64,000 nt of DNA from Lepus europaeus (GCF_033115175.1 NC_084830.1:45453409-45517408), one strand, 5' to 3'. Shown: positions 1 to 11,454, numbered from the stretch's first letter. A program made the numbers and translations. The notes: generated from the letters alone by a model not told the origin.

Positions 1-874
1 TCCAGAGTGACACCCAAGTTGGACATGGCCTAGCATTCCTGACTAGTCAGTAGGGAGAGAGGATATTGGAGTTGGCTAGTGTGTCCACAGTTCCAGCCCT
101 CCTCTGTATCAAGGTGAACCAACTGATTCATAACCTAGATTGAGCTTATGCCACCTGCACTCCCAGCCACCCAGGCATGTGCACCGTACAGAGCAATGGC
201 GCATTCTGCAGTGTGTTCCCTGAGACCTCGATGAGATCTATTCCAAGTGCACAGGGAAGTCTGAGTTTCTGCAGTCAGACTGCACAGCGACATAGGAACC
301 CAGCCACATACTGCATCTTCTCAGCTCCATGACCTATGCCCAGAACTCTCACAGTCACAGGGTGCAGGGGGGGCTGCTCTCTGTGCTGTGAGCTGCTTTG
401 TCCCCACCACAAGCTGCTTGCCATCCTGTGAGTCAGGACAGAGATCAGTTGCAGCTCCACCTAAGCAAATTAAGTCTGGCACTTTGGTGGAAGAAGGAGA
501 GCGAACCAATATGGACTCCCTTCAAGGAGCAGCTCCCCAGCGCAGACTCAAAGCCAATGAGGATTTTGAAATTATCCCTCAGTTAAAGCTGCTAATGACT
601 GGGGCCACAGCAGCCACCTCTCCCTTTGCCCTGGGAAGATGGCAGTTCCTAGTCAGACACCAGCCATGTATATGCAGGAGTCACTGGAGGTTTGCAGCCA
701 ACAGCTGTGTGTCTGCCCTCTCACCTTACTGCTCCAGAGTCTGTTCTGTTCTGTCCATTCTCCATTAAAAATGGAATCGGTATTCTGGGAATGTGGTCTT
801 TCCTTTGTTTTCTTGATATTTTTCTGTGGCTGTGGTCAGGGAGGCTTCTCCATCTTCAGCCATCTCAGATCTCC
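1..874. other. Unassigned non-coding stretch before the first SINE
   Basis: I recognise no gene or named repeat here. Open frames up to 126 codons exist on both strands, but they show no domain, no codon bias and no splice context that I trust. Composition is ordinary. Confidence 0.4.
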
Positions 875-889
875 TGTGCAGCCATTTTT

Positions 890-909
890 TTTTTTTGACA
901 GGCAGAGTG

Positions 910-949
<40 letters not shown>

Positions 950-1220
950 TCTTCCTTTTCCGTTGGTTCACCCTTCAATGGCCACTGCGGCCAGCGCACC
1001 GCACTGATCTGAAGCCAGGAGCCAGGTGCTTCTCCTGGTCTCCCATGCGGGTGCAGGGCACAAGGACTTGGGCCATCCTCCACTGCACTCCTGGGCCACA
1101 GCAGAGAGCTAGAATGGAAGAGGAGCAACCGGGACAGAATCTGGCGCCCCAGCAGGGACTAGAACCCGGTGTGCCAGCGCTGCAGATGGAGGATTAGCCT
1201 ATTGAGCCGTGGCGCCGGCC
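890..1220 (-). mobile_element. CSINE, young copy, minus strand
   Basis: It reads T-run, GACAGGCAGAG, (GA)n, GGTCTTCC, then the reverse-complemented tRNA-like head ending GGCGCCGGCC. The flanking duplication tgtgcagccattttt (875-889 and 1221-1235) is perfect over 15 bp, so the insertion is recent. The (GA)n run at 915-947 is the SINE's own CT tract. Confidence 0.93.
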
Positions 1221-1258
1221 TGTGCAGCCATTTTTATAATGAAGCTCAGTTCTCTGCA

Positions 1259-1365
1259 TCACCCATCCATCCACCATCCACCCATCAATCCACCCACCAT
1301 CCATCCATCATCCATCCACCATCCATCCATCCACCATCCACCATCCAACTATCCATTCATCCAAT
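1259..1365. repeat. CATC/CCAT simple repeat
   Basis: About 105 bp of imperfect CCAT, CCATCCA and CCAC units lie directly after the SINE's right-hand flank. It is an interrupted tetranucleotide microsatellite. Confidence 0.85.
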
Positions 1366-1861
1366 TAGCAAATATTTACTGTACACATCCTATAGATATG
1401 CTATTACTCTCAGCCCTAATAATACAGCATTTATATTCTAATAGAACTTATATTCTGATGGCAGAGATAGATAATAGAAAAACAAATAGGTAATGAATGC
1501 TGAGAAGAAAATTAAAGCAAGATAAATGGCTATGCATATGTGAAGACTGATTACATTAACAATTTTGATATGTATATTTTGTTCTACTTCAATTGTATCT
1601 CAATAAAGTTGAGGAGGAGGTAATTTCAGAAGAAAATGAGAGCAGGTAGTGAGAGAAGGGGGAGGTATTTCAGGCAGAATGACCAAGGAAATATCATAGC
1701 TGCAATAATCTAAGAGCAGAGCCTGTGTGAAAAGAAGGAATAGAACAAGAAGACAGCTCAAAAAGAGCATCCCAGGGTGTAAAAAAATGGTAAGAAATAA
1801 TTTGAATAACATTTATCTGTTTTTAGATAACATTTAGAGAGATAAGTAACTTTCTAAGTTA
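1366..1861. other. Unassigned AT-rich stretch
   Basis: I see no gene and no repeat family I can name. The sequence is A-rich on the plus strand and has several short poly-purine runs. Confidence 0.35.
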
Positions 1862-2225
1862 TTGTATTAGTTAAGGTAATATGTGCTACTGTAACAGATA
1901 AAACCCCTCAAATCTCAGCGATTTCACACACTATAAATGTATTTTTTTGCTCACTTAAAATCCAGAGCAGGTGCTCCAAGCTGTGATTCAAAGCCCAAGC
2001 CTCATCTGTCTCAGGGTTTTACCACCCAATGGTGCAGCAGAATTTCCCCCAAGTGGAAAATTCGAATGGACCTGTGCTAATTGCTTCTACTCACCTTGAG
2101 TCACATTGGTGCAATGGCTACAATGCAGTCACATTTAGTTAGTGTACACAACTAACTGCAAGGGACAAGAACTCAGGGGGAAGAGGAATCGGTTTCTTCA
2201 ATAGCCACGTAGAGGTAGGCCTAGG
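1862..2225. repeat. Ancient mammalian interspersed repeat, family not named
   Basis: The motif order (gctactgtaacagataaaacccc, ctcaaatctcagcgattt, ...gtcacat..., aactaactgcaaggga, then aagaggaatcggttt) resembles a common old dispersed repeat seen in many placental genomes. It is heavily diverged and has no visible TSD. I leave the family name open. Confidence 0.4.
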
Positions 2226-3059
2226 CTTCAAACTCACACATGTTTGTTTCCAGAATCAGTTTTCCAATGCTGCCTTTTCTCTGTCCCTACTGTGAGCTTC
2301 TTGTGTTCCCATTTGAGGGCCTGCCACTTACCCTCGGGCTTGGCCTGGCCTCCATGTCTGTCAACAGCCTTGTGCTTGCCTGCCTGCCTGCCTCTTTCTG
2401 ACTGTGATCTGTTCCCAGACGGGTTCCCTGTGTTTTGGTCAAGGATCAGCATTCTGACTCTTTTCTTGTTGGGGCCTAGTACTCTGGATGACAAGGGTCT
2501 GTCTGCATAGTGGTCCTTCACACAAGGCTTGCCTTCCCTGTCCAGTTTTTGCTCCATTCTAATGAGGTTTCCCTATCTGGCTTTGTAGTAGAAAATGGGC
2601 TATTTGTTCTCAGTGCTAAGCACTGACGCTGTATTTGGAAAACAAATGGTTTTAAGCTGCACAACTCATTTGACCATTGAGGTAAAAGCAAAGGTAGGTT
2701 TTTTTGTGTGTGTCTGTATGGAATAAAAACAGACAACTCTGAGTTTTAAATGAACTGAAATTCATCAGAATCCCTCTATGTGGAAACTCAAGCATGTAGT
2801 ATATGAGTAAAGGAGTCCCACAACACACCCTAGGCACACACATAGGACAAGACAGAGCCCAAGGTGTGGAAGGGAGTGGTTTAGGAGATCCCATGCCATG
2901 CCCAGAAAGAAGCTCCAAGTATGCATCCAACTGATGCTAGGTTAGGATATTCTCTTTGCATACAAACAGTAAGACACATTTATACATAGCAAATTTTTAT
3001 AGGACTCAAAAATTGCCATGCATTTTTAACTAAATTAATACCTTATGTCATTTTATGCC
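2226..3059. other. Unassigned non-coding stretch
   Basis: No gene, no SINE and no recognisable LINE segment. A short CCTG run (cctgcctgcctgcc) sits near 2380. Open frames of up to 107 codons show no recognisable product. Confidence 0.35.
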
Positions 3060-3150
3060 ATCATCTCATCCCTATAATCACAGCATAGCACACAGCAGTT
3101 TCTTAATACATACTTGCTAAATGAAGAATGATGGATGCATGAATGAAAAA
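3060..3150 (+). repeat. L2 3'-end fragment
   Basis: The order agcatagcacacagcag, ttcttaatacatacttgctaaatgaagaatga is a decayed form of the L2 terminal consensus (a 'cacagtaggtgctcaataaatattTgttgaatgaatg' type tail). Confidence 0.5.
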
Positions 3151-3301
3151 GTAGAGTAGAGCCAGTTCCTTAATTCTTGATGTGTGTGTGGAGATGAACA
3201 TATATGCAACAAATATAAAAGACTGAGGACTTGCGAAGATATTACTACAGGCTTTTTTTTTTTAATCTAATGTCATCTTTATTTAAAAAATATAAGAACA
3301 C

Positions 3302-3639
3302 GGCTGGCGCCATGGCTCAATAGGCTAATCCTCTGCCTTGCGGCGCCGGCACACAGGGTTCTAGTCCCGGTCAGGGCATCAGATTCTGTCCCGGTTGCCC
3401 CTCTTCCAGGCCAGCTCTCTGCTGTGGCCTGGGAGTGCAGTGGAGGATGGCCCAAATGCTTGGGCCCTGCACTCCATGGGATACCAGGAGAAGCACCTGG
3501 CTCCTGCCTTCGGATCAGCACGGTGCGCCGGCCGCAGCGCACTAGCCGCGGCAGCCATTGGAGGGTGAACCAACGGCAAAGGAAGACCTTTCTCTCTGTC
3601 TCTCTCTCACTGTCCACTCTGCCTGTCAAAAAATATATA
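3302..3639 (+). mobile_element. CSINE, young copy, plus strand
   Basis: The head is GGCTGGCGCCATGGC, followed by the tRNA-like body, ttggagggtgaaccaac, a CT tract and a CTGCCTGTCAAAAAA tail. The target duplication tataagaacac occurs at 3291-3301 and 3640-3650. Confidence 0.93.
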
Positions 3640-3785
3640 TATAAGAACACTAATTGTAAGACTGACAAAGAATTAATTTCTAGTTGCATTGAGAGGAAAA
3701 AAATTAACAGACTAACAAAATTATAACCTTAACATGATTGAACTCATTACTCTTTTTAAACTTCTATTTATACTACAGGCTTTTT

Positions 3786-3786
<1 letters not shown>

Positions 3787-3834
<48 letters not shown>

Positions 3835-3878
3835 ACAGAGAGAGAGAGAAAGAGAGAGAGCGAGAGCGAGAGAGAGAA
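3787..3878. repeat. Compound (CT)n(CA)n(GA)n microsatellite
   Basis: A CT run of about 30 bp is followed by about 18 bp of CA and then about 50 bp of GA with a few interruptions. The CT and GA arms are complementary, so the strand can fold into a hairpin with a CA loop. Confidence 0.9.
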
Positions 3879-4195
3879 CTACTGTTTCTGAGACACTAAA
3901 TGACTTCCTTCCCTCGTTCTGCCTTCCTGGAGTTCTCCTTTTCCCAGCTGATCCTGGAATGATATGGTTTTTATTATGGTGTGAAGACTCCAGAAGAAGA
4001 GGCTAAGATGGCAAAAATAAACCTCTCCTTGGAGACGATGCTCAGGTGACCTTGTGTGTTTTCATTCCTGCAAGGTGTTCTGTTAATGGTAATCATATGA
4101 TTTGAGGATGTCTTAACGACAGATGAGCAAGGAAGGCCCAGAGAACCATGGACTTCTCTACTGCCTCTCACACTGTGATTCCACCTGGGAAACTA

Positions 4196-4345
4196 GATTT
4201 TTTAAGATGTATTTATTCACTTGAAAAATATGTGTGTGTGTATGTGTGTGTGTGTATATATGAAGAGGGAAAGAGAGAGAGAGAGATCTTTCATCCACTT
4301 CACTCTCTAGGTGACTTCGACAGCCAGGGCTGAGGCTGGCTTTCC
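4196..4345 (-). mobile_element. Old CSINE fragment carrying a (TG)n expansion
   Basis: It reads ttttttaagatgtatttattcacttgaaaaa, a TG/TA microsatellite at 4230-4260, (GA)n, then atctttcatccacttcactc and cagccagggctgaggctgg. This is the tail half of a reverse-oriented CSINE. The head half is missing or too diverged to align by eye. Confidence 0.7.
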
Positions 4346-4649
4346 TATCATCTCTCTGTCTTTGCACTGGGGTGATACAGAGGCCGTACAGCAGGGGCAG
4401 AATAAGTGCAGAATCAGGAAGCTAAAGCTTCAGGGTCCTGCACTTACCCTACCCCTTCTAAGGGTTTCGGATGGTCTCCAGCTTTGGTTTCCTATAAGTT
4501 TTTGTGAAATTTTCAAAACAGTATTTTAACCTCAATTAAGAGTACTTTCTTCTTTCTGATTTTCTCTTGGGTCAGGTGATTTTATCATGACTGTGAACTG
4601 TTGGGGATCTTGCTAAGGGGACATAAAGTCAGAGAGACATTTAGTTGGA
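4346..4649. other. Unassigned stretch
   Basis: I see no gene or named repeat between the old SINE fragment and the next SINE's target site. Confidence 0.35.
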
Positions 4650-4666
4650 TTTAGTGGTATATTGTT

Positions 4667-4695
4667 TTTTCTTTTTTTTTTTTACAGGCAGAGTT

Positions 4696-4732
<37 letters not shown>

Positions 4733-4995
4733 TCTTCCTTCCGTTGGTTCACCCCCCCAAATGGCCGCTATGTCCGGCGCACTGCGCCAAACCAAAGCCA
4801 GGAGCCAGGTGCTTCCTCCTGGTCTTCCATGCAGGTGCAGGGGCCAAGCACTTGGGCCATCCTCCATTGCCTTCTGGGGCCACAGCAGAGAGCTGGACTG
4901 GAAGAGGAGCAACTGGGACAGAACCGGTGCCCCGACCGGGACTAGAACCCTGCAAGGCGGAGGATAAGCCTAGTGAGCCATGGTGCCGGCCATGG
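4667..4995 (-). mobile_element. CSINE, young copy, minus strand
   Basis: A perfect 17-bp duplication, tttagtggtatattgtt, flanks it at 4650-4666 and 4996-5012. The element reads poly(T), ACAGGCAGAG, (GA)n, GGTCTTCC, and ends GGTGCCGGC. Confidence 0.94.
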
Positions 4996-5012
4996 TTTAG
5001 TGGTATATTGTT

Positions 5013-5311
5013 ACATGGTTCGTAGGCACTTGCATGAATGGTTAAGGCCCTGTAAGCATTCCAGGTGTTGTGACTTTCTGGAATCCCCCTCTCACTTGAG
5101 GAAATGACATGAAGGTATAAGGCCAGTGACCACACCACATTATGTATTAGATGCACGGTGTACTTTGGTGCTCAGGGTGGAGAAGCACGGTTTGAAGTGC
5201 ATTCATACCCTATTCTGTGAAAATATCTTTGAATCACCAGATGTGTAAAATCATAGAGAAACTAGGTGCTCATTAGCTATTAGTCAGAATGTATGTTCTC
5301 TTCTGTCAGAA
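5013..5311. other. Unassigned stretch
   Basis: I see nothing recognisable between the two flanking CSINEs. Confidence 0.35.
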
Positions 5312-5323
5312 ATATACTTCAGG

Positions 5324-5652
5324 GGCCGGCACCATGGCACAGTAGGTTATTCCTCCTCCTGCATGGTCGGCATCCCATATGGGTGCCTGTTCTAGTCTCG
5401 GCTGCTCCTCTTCCAGTACAGCTCTCTGCTGTGGCTCGGGAAGGCAGTGGAGGATGGCCCAAGTGCTTGGGCCCTGCACCCGCATGGGAGACCAGGAAGA
5501 AGCACCTGGCTCCTGGTTTCGGATCGGCGCAGTGCGCCGGACGTAGCGGCCATTTGGGGGGTGAACCAACGGAAGGAAGACCTTTTTCTCTGTCTCTCCT
5601 TCTCACTGTCTGTAACTCTAACTCTCAAATAAATAAATAAAAATCTTTTTAA
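5324..5652 (+). mobile_element. CSINE, plus strand
   Basis: The head is GGGGCCGGCACCATGGC; the body and CT tract are followed by the tail CTCAAATAAATAAATAAAAATC. The flanks atatacttca (left) and atttacttca (right) look like a slightly decayed target duplication. Confidence 0.92.
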
Positions 5653-6677
5653 AAAATTTACTTCAACAATGTAGCGTGTATGCTTATAAATACTTCTCAC
5701 ATTTTCCTATTGTGATGGGAATCTCTTAAGACAGAATTTATCTGAATTCCTCTGTATGACACAAACCTGCGGCAGTACTTCAAACAGCTTGTTCAGAATG
5801 TAGAATCATGTGTCTTCTGCATGCAAATCAGATGATGTTTTTGTGAGTTTAATCTATCTTGTCCTGATAAAGTTGAGTGGTTCCAGATGAAACAGCATGC
5901 AAGAAACAGCCTGAAGAAACAAGTGTTCCGCTGAACGAAACTCCTACGTATATTCATCTCTGAATCACTGGGGTAGCATAAGAGTAATTTGTTATACAAT
6001 TATGTAGCTCATTACAATATAGTGACCATTTAAAAGTGTATTTTCTCTGGTGAATGCGTGTCATGAATTCTAAAAGTATTTAAGATTAAGCAAGAAATGC
6101 ACTGAAATCCAATAGTGCATTACAAAAGTAACTAGGTTAGATTTTTTCCCAACTCTGACAACAACCCTGAAAACTTACATAAGATTATCAGTTAGAAGCT
6201 GTGAAATAGAAAGTAACTTTTCTGAATTATTAATAATACAAACCATTTTTTGCTTGAAGACCAAATTTTGTTTTTTTCTCTAGAAGTGATTATTTAGTTG
6301 TTGCTATAGAAAGAGTTAATCCAAGAGCATGAAGCCAAAAACTGTAATGGAAGAGGTATTACAGGATGTGACAGGCAGTTATTTAATAAAAAATATTATA
6401 TATTTCTAGATTGTGTGATTCTTTTAACCAGTTTTCTTATATTTGTAATTTTAATGCTTTCTTCTCTAGTTCTAAATAAATATGGACCTTTATGTTTAAT
6501 TTTATATTTCTCACTTTGTAATCTTTTTTAAGATGGCCTTTCCCCAAAATTATAGGCTCTGTATCACCAGAGTGCGTCCATGACAATACATAATTATGAT
6601 GCGTATTATTTATTCATCAAGCGCTACTGAAAACTAACTTTAGGCAGAGCAATGTTGGTAGAGACCTTAGAGTTGTG
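5653..6677. other. Unassigned AT-rich unique DNA
   Basis: About 1 kb without any coding frame of note or recognisable transposon. It is AT-rich, with several ATTTA-like motifs and homopolymer runs. Confidence 0.35.
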
Positions 6678-6692
6678 TGTGTCAGTGTTTTT

Positions 6693-7026
6693 ATTTTATT
6701 TTTGTGACAGGCAGAGTTAGACAGTGAGAGAGAGAGAGAGAGACAGAGAGAAAGGTCTTCCTTCCGTTGGTTCACCCCCCAAATGGCCGCCACGGCTGGC
6801 GTGCTGCGCTGATCCGAAGCCAGGAGTCAGGTGCATCCTCCTAGTCTCCCATGCGCTTGCAGGGCCCAAGCACTTGGGCCATCCTCCACTGCCTTCCCGG
6901 GCCACAACAGAGAGCTGGACTGGAAGAGGGGCAACTGCGACAGAACTGGTGCCCCAACCAGGACTAGAACCCGGGGTGCTGGTGCCGCAGGCTGAGGATT
7001 AGCCTAGTGAGCCGTGGCGCTGGCCC
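6693..7026 (-). mobile_element. CSINE, younger member of a two-SINE stack
   Basis: It lies between two copies of tgtcagtgttttt (6680-6692 and 7027-7039). Its GACAGGCAGAG tail marks the younger subtype. It landed in the left target duplication of the adjacent older SINE at 7040-7388. Confidence 0.93.
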
Positions 7027-7039
7027 TGTCAGTGTTTTT

Positions 7040-7090
7040 TTTTAAGATTTTTTTATTTATTTGAAAGGCAGAGTTACAGATAGGCAGAAG

Positions 7091-7129
<39 letters not shown>

Positions 7130-7388
7130 TGGGTGTCTTGCATTTGCTGGTTCACTCCCTAAATGGCCGCAATGGCCAGAGCTGGGCAAATCCGATGCCA
7201 GGAGCCTGGAGCTTCATCTGCGTCTCCCAGTAGGGGCCCAAGGACTTGGATCATCCTCTGCTGCTTTCCCAGGTGCATTAGCACGGAGCTGGATTAAAAG
7301 TGGAAGAGCTGGGTCTTGAACTGGCACCCATATGTAATGCCAGCACTGGAGGCAGTGGCATTTACCTGCTATGCCACAGCACCGGCCC
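7040..7388 (-). mobile_element. CSINE, older member of a two-SINE stack
   Basis: The tail is TTTAAGATTTTTTTATTTATTTGAAAGGCAG, then (GA)n, and it ends CAGCACCGGCCC. Its right-hand duplication, tgtgtcagtgtttt, starts at 7389. The same target motif therefore occurs three times around the pair. Confidence 0.92.
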
Positions 7389-7399
7389 TGTGTCAGTGT

Positions 7400-7785
7400 T
7401 TTGATACTATCATGAAACACCTGACCTGGCAAACTTACAGATAGAAAAGATTTATGTATCTGACATTTCTGGATGCTCAAAGTCCAAATGGCATGGTGCA
7501 GGCTTGGGCTTGGGTGAGAAGTCCATGGTGGATGATAGAGAACCTGCAGAGGAAAAATCAAAGATCACTTTATGAGCAAGGAAAAGAGTAAGTGGGTCCA
7601 AACTCAGGCTTTTATAACAACATTCCTGTGAGAATTACCTTCCAAGACCTAAGGGCCTCTCCCCATGCCCCACCTCCTTAAAGTTCCCCCTCCCTTTCAA
7701 TAACACCACCCTGGGGACCAAGCTTTTATTATATGCACCTTTGGGGGATATTTAACATTCAAATCATAGCAATGGTATAGCGTTA
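7400..7785. repeat. Ancient mammalian interspersed repeat, family not named
   Basis: The order gatactatcatgaaacacctgac, acttacagatagaaaagatttatg, cccatgccccacctcctta, accctggggaccaagctttt and caaatcatagcaa matches the layout of a common old dispersed element (ending 'caaaccatagca' in better copies). It is strongly diverged. Confidence 0.45.
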
Positions 7786-7940
7786 AAGTGAGAAGAGCCC
7801 TGGGTAGGAGTCAGGGGTCCATGGGTCCAGTCCTAACTTTCCCAGAGGGCTACATGAGCTTAGGCAAGTCCCTTCCCCTCTTTAAAACTTGGTTTCTTCT
7901 TCAATTAGATAAAGAATTTGGATTAAATGAAGTACTAAAG
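7786..7940 (+). repeat. MIR SINE
   Basis: Core motifs in order: gagtcaggggtccatgg, cctaactttcccag, gagcttaggcaagtcccttcccctctt, aaaacttggtttcttcttcaattagataaag. These correspond to the MIR core (gggcaagtcactt...cctcagtttcctcatctgtaaaa). Confidence 0.7.
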
Positions 7941-9530
7941 CTCATCATCACTCAGTGATTTTATGAGCATGCCTTTCAGAGTCAACCCAAATATTAAAAT
8001 TATTTATGAACAATATAATTATCTGGCTGTTGCTGCCCTCCAGGAGTTTATGATGCAGTGAGCCAAGGTTGGCCTTAGGTTTGTTGTGACAGACAATGTT
8101 TTTGCTGGCAGTTCTATTTCTTTGTTTCATCGGTTGGTTTACATTTTGAGCCAAATTAGCCCCTTTTCTAATGGCTGAATTGTTGAAACTGCTCCTGCTT
8201 ACATCCTCATGAGGATGAGGTTGCCTACACCAGCAGGAGTCACCACCCCTAACAGACAGGTTTCCATCTCTATCTCATTGATCCTCTGACAAGCATTGCT
8301 CTGGGGACCTGTGTCAAGAAGTGCTCTGACTGCCTGTCTGGTGCACAGTCCCATGACTGTTTTCATGGATTCTAACTTCTAATAGAGCATTCTATTTGAT
8401 GTCTCCACTGTTCTGTGAAATCCTATGATTTCTGCCATGGGGATAATCTTTATTGTCACAAGGGATATTGCCATGACATTACACTGTAGTGCTTTGGTTT
8501 GTTATGGGATCATCTTCCATATAACTGTCAAAAACAAATTTCCCACCAATCAGTTAATGTCCATCCTGTATAAGAAAATTAGCAAAGGTTAACTTCAGTT
8601 GACTCTTAGCCTCTTATTTTCATGCCAAAGTTAATTCTTTGCTGTTTGATTTATTATTCATTTATTAACTTGATTCATGTCCCTCCTTTTTCCAACAAGA
8701 ATCTGAGTTGGATTTCTGAATGCAATAGAGAATTCAGGCCCCATGAAAATGGCAGTTTTTGAAACTTGTAAGATCATAAACTGTATTTGGGTTTGATTTT
8801 GGTTTCCAAAGATAACTTAAGAAGGTAGCAACGACCCTTAATAAGGTCAGTTACATAAGCACATGATTAATTTGAGAACAGAATGTCAACATTGATAAAA
8901 ACTGCTAATTTGGTTACTTTAAAAGGTGTTTTAGCTGTGGCACATACCTTTTAAATAAGAACTCTTGTTTGCTATGACTGTTTTTGCAGTTTACACACAA
9001 GCCAATCAAATGATTCATGCACTGATTCCCTCAAAAAATATTTGTTAAGGCATGGGATTAGAAGCTGTCAGCCACTTTGCAGAGCTTATGCAATTGCACA
9101 GACTGAGGGTTACCATGAAGAAGATAGAAGTTGCTGGTCGAGTTGACCCAGAGAAGTTCTACCCCAAAGATAGATAGCTTGTAGATGATGTCGGGCTTGT
9201 TGGCTTGGTTGGGCATTCATGAATCAAGAGAAAAATGACTCAGTAAGATCCTTTTGGGGACCAGGAAACAATGACTGTAATGAGGAAAGTGGCCCTTTGG
9301 TTGCTGCTGCAATTGGTAAAAGATCCATTACAAAAGTAGTAAGACAAAACTTGTCACAAAAGTAGTAAGACAACAACAGAAATTGCATAAAGCAAATAGT
9401 ACAAACTGGCCATATAACAGTGTAGTTTTTCTTTTGCTATAGAAGGGTACAATTATTGGCATTAATGCAAGAATTCTAGACTATGCAGAAAGTATCCTGG
9501 ACATTTTACTAAATAACTAATTCAGTAACT
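7941..9530. other. Unassigned unique DNA
   Basis: About 1.6 kb with no named repeat and no convincing gene. A short frame near 9114-9175 (from an ATG at 9114) ends at an early stop and matches nothing I know. A near-repeat of cacaaaagtagtaagacaa occurs twice around 9330-9375. Confidence 0.35.
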
Positions 9531-9633
9531 GAGTCATTCAATAAATTTTATTGAGCATTTGCTATACATTAAAACTTTACTAAATGTCAGATCTTCAGTC
9601 TTTTGAGGGAATAAAGGTGAAGAAATAGCACTT

Positions 9634-9972
9634 GGGGCCGGCGCTGTGGTGTAGCGGGTAAAGCTGGCACCTGCAGTACTGGCATCTCATATGGACATCA
9701 GTTTGAGTCTCGGCTGCTCCTCTTCCAATCCAGCTCTCTGCTGTGGCCTGGGAAAGCAGTAGAAGATGGCCCACGTGCTTGGGCCCCTGTACCCATATGG
9801 GAGACCTGGAAGAAGCTCCTGGCTCCTGGCTTTGGATTGGTGCAGCTCCGGCCGTTTTGGCCAATTGGGGAGGAACCAGCGGATGGGATACCTGTCTCTC
9901 TCGCTCTTTGCCTCTCCTTCTCTCTCTGTGTAACTCTGACTTCAAATAAATAAATAATTCTTAAAAAAAAGA
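9634..9972 (+). mobile_element. CSINE, plus strand
   Basis: The head is GGGGCCGGCGCTGTGGTGTAGCGGG and the tail CTTCAAATAAATAAATAATTC plus an A-run. The target duplication is not clear. Confidence 0.92.
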
Positions 9973-10136
9973 AAGCAGTACCTAATCTTATGGAAGCTAG
10001 CACAGGGAGACAGATATGTAAATAAAGTTCCAAAGTACAACTGGAAAAGCATGGAGTACTTAAAAGTCATGTGACTCACTCTGGTGAGGCAGTGGTGAAT
10101 GAGGGACAGTATTTGAAGAATCCACGGTCAAAATTG

Positions 10137-10464
10137 TTTTTTTTTTTTAAAGATTTATTTTATTTATTTGAAAGTCAGTTACACAGAGAGAGGAGAGACA
10201 GAGAGAGGTCTTCCATCCACTGGTTCACTCCCCAGATGGCCACAATGGCCGGAGCTGCACTGATCTGAAACCAGGAGCCAGAAGCCTCCTCTGGGTCTCC
10301 CACATGGGTGCAGGGGCCCAAGGACTTGGGCCATCTTCTGCTGCCTTCCCAGGCCATAGCAGAGAGCTGGATCAGAAGAAGAACAGCCGGGACTAGAACT
10401 GGCGCCCATATGGGATGCCGGCGCTTCAGGCCAAGGCTTTAACCTGCGCCACAGCGCCGGCCCC
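10137..10464 (-). mobile_element. CSINE, minus strand
   Basis: Flanked by tcaaaattg at 10128-10136 and 10465-10473. It reads poly(T), AAAGATTTATTTTATTTATTTGAAAGTC and ends CAGCGCCGGCCCC. Confidence 0.93.
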
Positions 10465-10549
10465 TCAAAATTGCTGGTAACATTATTCCCCATCCTCAAA
10501 GAGAAAGGGAAAATTGAGATTGACATATAATATTTATTATGAGGCATTG

Positions 10550-10975
10550 ATTTGCATGATTATGGAGGCTCGGGCGTCCCAGGGAAGGTGGTGGTGTAGG
10601 TCTAGTCAAAGCCTGGAGGCCTGAGAATCAGAGGTGGGGTAGGGTGAAGGAGGGCAATGGTGTAAGGTTCAGTCTGAGTATAAAGGTTGGAGAATCAGAG
10701 CATTGATGTCTGAGGGCATTCTAGCTAAAAAATCCATAGCAAATTTGCGCTTCCTTTGCCTTTTCCCCCCCTAGTCAGGCCCTCAACAGATTGGCAGAAT
10801 GGTCACCCAGATTGGTGAAGATGGGTTGTCGTTACTGAGTCTACCAGTTCAGATGTGCTAATTTCTTCAAGAAAGAATGCAGATGCATGTAAAAATAATG
10901 TTTTACCAGCTACCTGAGTGTCCCTTACTCCAATCAAGTTGACACATTAAAATTAACAATTATTGAAGCATGATG
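10550..10975 (+). repeat. Ancient L1 3'-end type repeat
   Basis: The order gttcagtctgagtataaagg, gtcaggccctcaacagattgg, gagtctaccagttcagatg and caatcaagttgacacattaaaattaac matches the 3' UTR layout of an old L1M-type element. It is too diverged for a subfamily call. Confidence 0.5.
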
Positions 10976-11077
10976 TGTAGAGAGAGGTTCATAACTCTAA
11001 GGAGGGGAGAAAGTTGAGGGAGACCCCTCTTTCAGGGGTGGGAATATGTTTTTCTGCCAAGGATAGTTGGATATTTA

Positions 11078-11235
11078 TTTATTTATTATTTTTTAACCAG
11101 GAGAAATTTTTTTTATCTTTTATTTAATGAATATAAATTTCCAAAGTACAGCTTATAGATTACAATGGCTTCCCCCCCCCATAACTTCCCTCCCACCCTC
11201 AACCCTCCCCTTTCCCGCTCTCTCTCCCCTGATAT
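11078..11235 (-). mobile_element. 5'-truncated young L1 tail, minus strand
   Basis: The reverse complement reads gggagggaagttatgg, gaagccattgtaatc, ataagctgtactttgg, aatttatattcattaaataaaag and an A-run. This is the same 3' end as the L1 at 31.8-36.1 kb. The flanks ttggatattta at 11067-11077 and 11236-11246 are a perfect duplication. About 130 bp of L1 tail is present, followed on the element's strand by an extra aatttctcctggtt and a second A-rich run. Confidence 0.85.
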
Positions 11236-11454
11236 TTGGATATTTATAACATCATGTGTGGGCCACACAAAATTACCAACTTAAAAATTAGCCTGCTCTA
11301 GATTTACTGACTTTTGAGTCATGCCTGTGGTTGGCTTGGTAGGGGTAGATCAAATGGTTTTGAGGGCCTTAAGTTTCCCTCACCAATCTAGCTTTTCTTG
11401 TTGGAGCTTATTGGGGGACAGGGAGTTGTCATTTGTGTGGTGAATTGTCTAATA

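Noticed and set aside
388-768. 126-codon frame near the window start
   Set aside because: No domain, no homology I recognise, and competing frames in the same region.
4645-5025. Many 60-135 codon frames inside CSINEs (here and about 25 other sites)
   Set aside because: These recur because CSINE bodies are GC-rich and stay open. Their peptides (repeated RERERE, SLSLSL, GPSSTAFPGHS-type strings) are translated repeats.
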